A stretch of DNA of 64,000 nt, taken from Streptomyces werraensis. Lineage in GTDB: Bacteria > Actinomycetota > Actinomycetes > Streptomycetales > Streptomycetaceae. The stretch spans positions 303,800 to 367,799 of the forward strand of contig BNBX01000007.1 of the NCBI GenBank assembly GCA_014656175.1. The letters are read 5' to 3'. Within the stretch, counting starts at the first letter, position 1. Every line of letters starts with the position of its first letter. The notes under the pieces are model-generated. The model did no database searches. It saw only the letters and a program-made list of their open reading frames with translations, and was not told the origin of the DNA. Below are positions 58,906 through 64,000 of this stretch, piece by piece. The position numbers were made by a program, and so were the translations under genes.

Positions 58906-59403
58906 ATGTCGTTCCTCCGCCGCCGTAGTGCCACACCCGCCGGGCCCGATTTCGACGTACTGGCCATGGACCCGGGCGACTGGCCCGGCAACCTGGGCGC
59001 GGGTCTGCTGCCCGCCCCCGACGGAAGCTGCCAGGGCGTCTTCCTGCGCTACGACCTGTTCGGCGGCCGCGGTCCCGCGATGATCATCGGCAACCTCCCC
59101 GAGGGCTCCCCGGCGCGCGACGTCCCCGAGGGCGAGGTGCCCTTCGAGGTCGGTCAGCTGCTGCTGGCGCTGGAGAACGACGAGGAGGTCACGGTCGTCA
59201 GCACGGAGGACGTGCCCGTGATGCAGGGCGACAACCTGCTGATCGTGCGCCGCGTCAAGCTCTCCGAGAGCCGGATCTCCTGCGTGCAGTTCGACCGCAG
59301 CGACAACGTCCTGGTGACCATCGCCGCCTGGGACCGCCCGATCACCGACGACCTGTACGCCCTCCTCAAGCCGCTGCCGGCGGAGCTGTTCCAGCAGGGC
59401 TGA
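58906..59403 (+). CDS. conserved hypothetical protein
   Basis: This 165-residue acidic soluble protein has only two Cys and no signal peptide. Recognisable segments are FDVLAMDPGDWPGNLGAGLLPAPDGSCQGVFLRYDLFGGRGPAMIIGN and LSESRISCVQFDRSDNVLVTIAAWDRP. It looks like a single alpha/beta domain. I do not recognise a functional family. The start is ATG 58906. It ends just before a strong bidirectional terminator. Confidence 0.75.
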   Translation: MSFLRRRSATPAGPDFDVLAMDPGDWPGNLGAGLLPAPDGSCQGVFLRYDLFGGRGPAMIIGNLPEGSPARDVPEGEVPFEVGQLLLALENDEEVTVVSTEDVPVMQGDNLLIVRRVKLSESRISCVQFDRSDNVLVTIAAWDRPITDDLYALLKPLPAELFQQG

Positions 59404-59424
59404 CCCCCGCTCACGGACGACGAC

Positions 59425-59459
59425 GGGCGCCCCCGGACCGCGCAGGTCCGGGGGCGCCC
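59425..59459. terminator. bidirectional terminator before the amidase gene
   Basis: GGGCGCCCCCGGACC (59425-59439), loop GCGCA, GGTCCGGGGGCGCCC (59445-59459) is a perfect 15-bp stem between two convergent stop codons. Confidence 0.85.
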
Positions 59460-59482
59460 GGCGTGTGGTGCGCGCTACCGCG

Positions 59483-61447
59483 TCACGACGGCGCCACCGT
59501 CACGTCCGCCGCCCGCACGAAGCCGACCCGGTGGCCGAACTGGATCTCGTAGTACTGGTCCTCGCCGCGCACCACCCGGTGCGAGGCCGGGTCGAAGGTC
59601 ACCGCGTAGTAGTACTCGCCCGGCACCTTGCCGCCGGTCACGTACCGCTGCCCGGCGAGCACCTTGTACGGCAGCGGGGAGACCGTCTGCGCCGGCACCC
59701 CCTCCGGGTAGGCCGCCGCCTCCGGGTACGCGCGCCCGTACACCGGGACGGAGTCCAGGCCCTCGCGCGGGGTGATCACCTTGGCCTTGGCGGGCACGGC
59801 GGTGGGCTTCTCCGCCGGGTTGTGGAACCAGGCCTTCTGGCCGAGGTACCAGATCGCCGTCCAGTCGCCCCAGCGGTCCGCCACCGCGTACTGCTGGCCC
59901 GTGGAGACCCGTGAGGACAGGTCGTTCACCCCGGTGGTGGGCGTGGAACCGAGGCCGATGTCCTTGATCAGCGGGGAGTTCACGTCGTGGTCCGAGTACA
60001 GCCGCACCGCGCTCGACCCGTGCGGGGCGCAGGGCTCCCCGGCGGTCTCGCAGCCGGTGAACACCGGCCGGTGGGTGTCGTAGTCGGGCCGGATCGTGAC
60101 GGTGCCGGAGTTCTTCGCTCCCGTGGCCTTGAGCGGGGCGCCGAGCAGCTCGAAGTAGTGCCGCCAGTCCCAGTACGGGCCGGGGTCGGTGTGCATGCCC
60201 GGAATGGTGGCCGTGGTGGTGCCCGGCACCGTGTCGTGGCCGAGGATGTGCTGGCGGTCCAGCGGGATGCCGTGCTTGTCGGCCAGGTACTTCACCAGCC
60301 GGGCCGAGGACCGGTACATGGCCTCCGTGTACCAGGCGTCCGGGTCGGTGAGGAAGCCCTCGTGCTCCAGGCCGATCGACGCCGCGTTGACGTACCAGTT
60401 GCCCGCGTGCCAGGCGACGTCCTTCGCCTTCACATGCTGGGCGATGTGCCCGTCGGTGGAGCGCAGGCTGTACTGCCACGACACGTACGTCGGGTCCTGG
60501 ACCATGTCGAGGACGCCCTCCCAGGCGCCCTCCGTGTCGTGCACGACGATGTACCGGATCCGCTGCGAGGCCGGCCGGTTCCCCAGGTCGTGGTTGCCGT
60601 AGTCGCCGTCGCCGAACTGTTCGTACGGCGCCGGGATCCACTCGCAGGACACCGTCCGCGGACACTCCGTGCCGGCCGCGGACCCCTTGCGGAGCCCGGC
60701 GCGCTCCAGCGCCGAGGGGTCGGGCGCCAGATCCGGGCTCCCGTCCAGGGCGACCCGCTGCCCGGCGTCCGTGACCCGCTCCTCGCCGTCCCGGATCACC
60801 GCGAACACCTCGTTCGCGTACGCCGTCGCCGAAGCGCGGTCGTCGGCGCCGGAGAACAGCGCCACCGCCCCGTACCAGTCGGCCGGGTCGTCGCTGGCCG
60901 GCGCGCCCAGCCGGCGCTGCGCCTCGGCCAGCAGGGCGGCGCCGCCCGCCACGTTCGCCGCGGGGTCCTCGCGCAGCGTCCGGGCGTCCAGGCCGGTCAG
61001 CCGGGCGGCCCTCGGCAGGGTGGTGAGCCGGTCCGGCAGTCCGGCGGTGTCCGGGGCCGGCTCCGAGGGGCGCAGCGCGGGACGGGCGTCGTCGCCGCGC
61101 GGGTCCTCGCTGCCGCTCGCGTGATGCCCGGCGGAGGCGAGCGCGGTCCGGGCGTCGGTCAGGTGCATGGGCCCGTAGCCGCCGGTGACGCTCGGCGCGC
61201 CGCCGTGCGCGTCCCAGCGGGACTGGAGGTAGGAGACGCCCAGCAGCACGCTCTGTGGGACGTCGTACGCGGCCGCCGCGGAGGCGAACGCCTGTTGCAG
61301 CCGGGCGGAGGCCTGCGGGGCCGGGGCGGGCGCCGCGCCCAGCAGGGGCAGAGTCAACGCGGCAGCGGCCAGGGCGCCGAGGGCGCCCCGGACGGCGCGT
61401 CGGGACGGCCCGGCCGCACGGCCGGGCTCGGTGGCGAGATCTCGCAA
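59483..61447 (-). CDS. N-acetylmuramoyl-L-alanine amidase with Cys-linked core (amidase_2 type)
   Basis: This is a 654-residue exported cell-wall amidase. A signal/hydrophobic N-terminus (RRAVRGALGALAAAALTLPLL) is followed by a helical lysozyme-like stretch, then the amidase_2/PGRP domain at about 280-450: RYIVVHDTEGAWEGV, QYSLRSTDGHIAQHV, GLEHEG and HILGHDTVPGTTT with the Zn-binding His and Cys/Tyr residues. The C-terminal 190 residues are beta-rich. I choose TTG 61447, as AGGAGG lies 6 nt upstream; an earlier frame lacks a ribosome site. It cleaves the MurNAc-L-Ala bond. Confidence 0.88.
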   Translation of the reverse strand: MRDLATEPGRAAGPSRRAVRGALGALAAAALTLPLLGAAPAPAPQASARLQQAFASAAAAYDVPQSVLLGVSYLQSRWDAHGGAPSVTGGYGPMHLTDARTALASAGHHASGSEDPRGDDARPALRPSEPAPDTAGLPDRLTTLPRAARLTGLDARTLREDPAANVAGGAALLAEAQRRLGAPASDDPADWYGAVALFSGADDRASATAYANEVFAVIRDGEERVTDAGQRVALDGSPDLAPDPSALERAGLRKGSAAGTECPRTVSCEWIPAPYEQFGDGDYGNHDLGNRPASQRIRYIVVHDTEGAWEGVLDMVQDPTYVSWQYSLRSTDGHIAQHVKAKDVAWHAGNWYVNAASIGLEHEGFLTDPDAWYTEAMYRSSARLVKYLADKHGIPLDRQHILGHDTVPGTTTATIPGMHTDPGPYWDWRHYFELLGAPLKATGAKNSGTVTIRPDYDTHRPVFTGCETAGEPCAPHGSSAVRLYSDHDVNSPLIKDIGLGSTPTTGVNDLSSRVSTGQQYAVADRWGDWTAIWYLGQKAWFHNPAEKPTAVPAKAKVITPREGLDSVPVYGRAYPEAAAYPEGVPAQTVSPLPYKVLAGQRYVTGGKVPGEYYYAVTFDPASHRVVRGEDQYYEIQFGHRVGFVRAADVTVAPS

Positions 61448-61704
61448 TGCAGCCTCCTGGGGACGGTCGTGCGACCCGTCAGTGGTACCGGCAGGCCGAT
61501 GATCCGTCAATCATGCCCAGGAGGGGGCGAATTCCCTTGTCAATCGGGGTGTGGCGCGATTTCGCGGCGGGCCCCGGCGGACCTGCGGCGCGTCAGCGGT
61601 CTACACCGGTGGCGCCTCCCGCCGGGCCTCCCGCGATGGCCGTATACCGTCCCTGGCCGCGGACGGTCCGACCGCCCCGGGACGGCCGAACAGCCGAAGA
61701 CACC

Positions 61705-61740
61705 CGACTGCCCGCGGCGGTCGTCGCCCGCGGGCAGTCG
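61705..61740 (-). terminator. terminator after the APH-fold gene
   Basis: CGACTGCCCGCGG (61705-61717) and CCGCGGGCAGTCG (61728-61740) are perfect 13-bp arms. GACACCC (61699-61705) and GGGTGTC (61744-61750) can add an outer stem. It follows the stop at 61775 on the minus strand. Confidence 0.75.
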
Positions 61741-61774
61741 TACGGGTGTCGGCGGGACGGTCGCGCCACGCGGC

Positions 61775-62911
61775 TCAGCGGGTGCCGACCGCGGCGCGCA
61801 CGGCCTTCCGGGCCATCTGGCAGTCGTCGTGCAGCCGGCGCAGCAGCAGCCGCTGCTCCTCACCGGACGGCGTGCCACCCGGCTGGCCCCCCGCGGACGC
61901 CGGTGCCGACTCCTGCATCGAACGCTGCACGGCCGTCTCGTAGGTGCGGATCTCCCGGGTCAGCACGAGCATCAGGTTCACCAGGAACGCGTCGCGCGAG
62001 GCGGGGCCCGCCGACTGGGCGATCTGGCTGATCTGACGCCGGGCCGCCGGAGCGTCCCCGAGCACCGACCACAGCGTCGCCAGGTCGTAGCCCGGCAGGT
62101 ACCAGCCCGCGTGCTCCCAGTCCACCAGCACCGGACCGGCCGGTGAGATGAGGATGTTGGACAGCAGCGCGTCGCCGTGGCAGAACTGACCCATGCCCTG
62201 CCGCCCCGTCGCCAGGGCGATGCCGTGCAGCAGCTTCTGCAGGTCCCCGAGGTCCCGGTCGGTGAGCAGACCCAGCTCGTGGTACCGGTTGATGCGGGCC
62301 GCGTAGTCCAGCGGCGCGTCGAACGTCCCGGCGGGCGGCCGCCAGGAGTTGAGCCGGCAGATCGCGCCGAGTGCCGCCCTGATGTCCGCCCGGGGCGGCG
62401 CCTCCAGCGGGTGCCGCTGGAGCGCCGCCACCCGTCCGGGCAGACGCTCGATGACCAGCGTGCAGTTGTCCGGGTCCGCTGCGATCAGCCGGGGCGCCCG
62501 TACGGGCGGACGCTGCCGGACGAACGAGCGGTATGCCGCTATTTCGTGCCGGATCCGCTCGCTCCACGCGGGGGAGTGGTCCAGTAAGCACTTGGCGACC
62601 GCCGTGCTGCGGCCCGTCGTGCCGACCAGGAGGACCGACCGGCCGGTGCGCCGCAGCACCTGGACCGGCGCGAACTCCGGACAGATGCGGTGCACCGACG
62701 CGAGCGCCGTGCGCAGTTGCGCGCCCTGTGCGCCCGACAGGTCGAGCCTTCCGCTGAGCGGCTGGGTGCCCGGTCCCGCGAGGCGCCGTGCGTTGCCCGC
62801 GCCGAGCACGGGGTTCGCCGGGCGCGCGGGGGCGAGGTAGGGGCCGCTGTCCGACGGACGCGGACGCAGCGGCCGGGGCGGGGCGGACACGGAGGACGAT
62901 GCTGCGTACAT
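61775..62911 (-). CDS. aminoglycoside-phosphotransferase-fold kinase
   Basis: This 378-residue APH/choline-kinase-fold protein has the catalytic loop FCHGDALLSNILIS (H-G-D-x-x-x-x-N) and Mg-binding VDWEHAGWYLPGYDLATLW, with the substrate and ATP lobes at GKLVVGT-like SVLLVGTTGRSTAVAKCLLDHSP. The first 45 residues are low-complexity Pro/Ser/Arg. Real aminoglycoside kinases share these motifs, but sequence does not identify the substrate, and close relatives in Streptomyces are mostly unassigned. ATG 62911. Its divergent neighbour is the nsdB-like regulator. Confidence 0.82.
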   Translation of the reverse strand: MYAASSSVSAPPRPLRPRPSDSGPYLAPARPANPVLGAGNARRLAGPGTQPLSGRLDLSGAQGAQLRTALASVHRICPEFAPVQVLRRTGRSVLLVGTTGRSTAVAKCLLDHSPAWSERIRHEIAAYRSFVRQRPPVRAPRLIAADPDNCTLVIERLPGRVAALQRHPLEAPPRADIRAALGAICRLNSWRPPAGTFDAPLDYAARINRYHELGLLTDRDLGDLQKLLHGIALATGRQGMGQFCHGDALLSNILISPAGPVLVDWEHAGWYLPGYDLATLWSVLGDAPAARRQISQIAQSAGPASRDAFLVNLMLVLTREIRTYETAVQRSMQESAPASAGGQPGGTPSGEEQRLLLRRLHDDCQMARKAVRAAVGTR

Positions 62912-63057
62912 GGGTGATACAGATCCCTTCGTGTGCCTGCGACGTCAGCGCACCACCCAACCCCTCCGCCCGGCCGCACCCTGGGGGAATGCCCCTGCGG
63001 CGACGGGGTCGTGGTGGCGCGTTCCTACTCGACACCCGAGGGCCCCTGGCACACCAT

Positions 63058-63087
63058 CTGGCGGACCCTGGCGAACCCTGGCGAATA
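63058..63087 (+). repeat. three 10-bp tandem repeats upstream of the nsdB-like gene
   Basis: CTGGCGGACC, CTGGCGAACC and CTGGCGAATA follow one another without gaps. The helical phasing and the position 60-90 bp upstream of the GTG suggest an activator array. Confidence 0.55.
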
Positions 63088-63146
63088 GTCGCCCGGCACT
63101 GCCCACCGGGCTACTGTCAACTCAGCCGAGAACCTGGGGGCTTGAC

Positions 63147-64000
63147 GTGAGCGGACAACCCAACACCCGGCTCTCGGACCTGTTCGGCCTGGCCGGCTGG
63201 TCCAAGGGCGAACTCGCGAGGCTGGTGAACCGGCAGGCGGCGGCCATGGGCCATCCGCAGCTGGCGACCGACACCTCCCGGGTGCGGCGGTGGATCGACA
63301 TGGGAGAGATCCCGCGCGATCCGGTGCCGCGGGTGCTGGCGGCTCTGTTCACCGAGCGTCTCGGCCGTGTCGTGACCATCGAGGATCTCGGTCTGGTCCG
63401 GCACGGGCGTACGGGGAAACGGCCACGCGCCGGGAGTGCGGAACATCCCGACGGAATGCCGTGGGCGCCCGAGCGGACGGCCGAGGTCCTCACCGAATTC
63501 ACGGGAATGGACCTCATGCTCAACCGACGCGGCCTGGTGGGTGCGGGCGCCGCCCTCACCGCGGGCTCCGCACTCAGCAGCGCCATGCACGACTGGCTGC
63601 ACACCGATCCGGCCCTGACCGCAGACGCCCCCCGCCTGCACGATCCCCTGCACGCCGAACCCGCCGGGTTCGACCGCTACGAGGCGGCCCCCATCGGGTC
63701 GCAGGAGATCGAGGAACTGGAACGCTCCGTGGAGGTGTTCCGCGCCTGGGACGCCGCCCGCGGCGGCGGACTCCAGCGCAAGGCGGTCGTGGGGCAGCTC
63801 AACGAGGTGGGCGGCATGCTCGCCTACCACCACCCGCCCCATCTCCAGCGGCGCCTGTGGGGCGTCGCCGCCAACCTGGCCGTCCTCGCCGGCTGGATGT
63901 CGCACGACGTCGGCATGGAACCGACGGCGCAGAAGTACTTCGTCATCGCCGCCCACGCGGCACGGGAGGGCGGCGACCGCCCGCGCGCCGGCGAGGCGCT
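63147..64000 (+). CDS. NsdB-like TPR DNA-binding regulator (partial, runs off window end)
   Basis: The 284 residues present start at GTG 63147 (VSGQPNTRLSDLFGLAGWSKGELARLVNRQAAAMG) with GGGGG upstream. They show an N-terminal helix-turn-helix and a long helical TPR-like region (GMLAYHHPPHLQRRLWGVAANLAVLAGWM). It closely resembles NsdA/NsdB-type proteins that negatively affect differentiation and antibiotic production in Streptomyces; the gene symbol nsdB is likely but the C-terminus lies outside the window. Tandem CTGGCGAA-type repeats lie in its promoter. Confidence 0.85.
   Translation, partial: MSGQPNTRLSDLFGLAGWSKGELARLVNRQAAAMGHPQLATDTSRVRRWIDMGEIPRDPVPRVLAALFTERLGRVVTIEDLGLVRHGRTGKRPRAGSAEHPDGMPWAPERTAEVLTEFTGMDLMLNRRGLVGAGAALTAGSALSSAMHDWLHTDPALTADAPRLHDPLHAEPAGFDRYEAAPIGSQEIEELERSVEVFRAWDAARGGGLQRKAVVGQLNEVGGMLAYHHPPHLQRRLWGVAANLAVLAGWMSHDVGMEPTAQKYFVIAAHAAREGGDRPRAGEA

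Noticed and set aside
61775..62911. Aminoglycoside resistance gene
   Set aside because: The fold motifs are shared by many kinases, and nothing in sequence or context supports an aminoglycoside substrate.

Overview
The window is chromosomal DNA of a Streptomyces or very close actinomycete. The evidence is the very high GC content with third-position bias, frequent GTG/TTG starts, many 4-base ATGA/GTGA start/stop overlaps, and gene families typical of the genus: an NsdB-type TPR regulator, DUF397, DUF6479, DUF1876, SseB, an Rv1733c-type membrane protein, SpoIIE-type PP2C phosphatases, paired CrcB proteins and a GH75 chitosanase. I see no tRNA, rRNA, CRISPR array, intact insertion sequence or prophage. 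The content (regulators, secreted hydrolases, stress proteins, two decayed genes) fits a chromosome-arm region.

Layout. 0-5.5 kb: a partial TPR-like protein, a long-form GAPDH, SseB, a SnoaL-like protein, a MarR regulator, a small winged-helix regulator, and a fluoride-export cassette crcB-DUF190-crcB. 5.5-16.8 kb: a desaturase; a GntR-asparaginase pair; a D-Ala-D-Ala carboxypeptidase; a methyltransferase; a thioesterase; a HutC-type GntR regulator with a CE7 acetylxylan esterase; an Rv1733c-like protein; a molybdopterin oxidoreductase with its flavin reductase; and a PrmC-like methyltransferase behind a short leader ORF. 17-28 kb: a PAS/PAS/GAF/PP2C phosphatase, a FadH-type enoate reductase with a PadR regulator, two surface or secreted proteins, a GH75 chitosanase, and the dihydroxyacetone kinase operon dhaKLM.

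28.5-44 kb is the most distinctive part. It holds a frameshifted CBS-BON pseudogene, a DUF1876 gene and a universal stress protein. Next comes a reactive-sulfur module: persulfide dioxygenase-rhodanese, small protein, TauE exporter, a CstR-type regulator with no histidine, and rhodanese-DUF2892. Three TACCCC...GGGGTA operators tie the module together. A decayed USP remnant follows. Then comes a 1185-residue fusion of a PutP-type sodium/proline symporter with PAS, GAF, SpoIIE phosphatase and HATPase domains, a phosphoketolase, and two CorC/CNNM-type transporters preceded by a short leader ORF beginning MGDPP.

44-64 kb: a zinc-ribbon protein; a glycosyltransferase pair; an ECF sigma factor with a membrane partner; a NUDIX hydrolase; DUF6479; a Cys-rich four-helix copper protein; a Ser/Thr kinase with about eight 42-residue TPRs; a PYROXD2-like oxidoreductase; a Tat-type serine hydrolase; phenylacetate-CoA ligase under a TetR-type operator; DUF397; a second USP; a conserved hypothetical; an N-acetylmuramoyl-L-alanine amidase; an APH-fold kinase; and the start of an nsdB-like regulator that runs off the end.

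Regulation is unusually readable. Several promoters have a palindrome on or next to the -35 or start codon. Two genes appear to be transcribed without a leader. Two short ORFs are coupled by GTGA overlaps to the downstream gene. Long perfect hairpins separate most convergent gene pairs.
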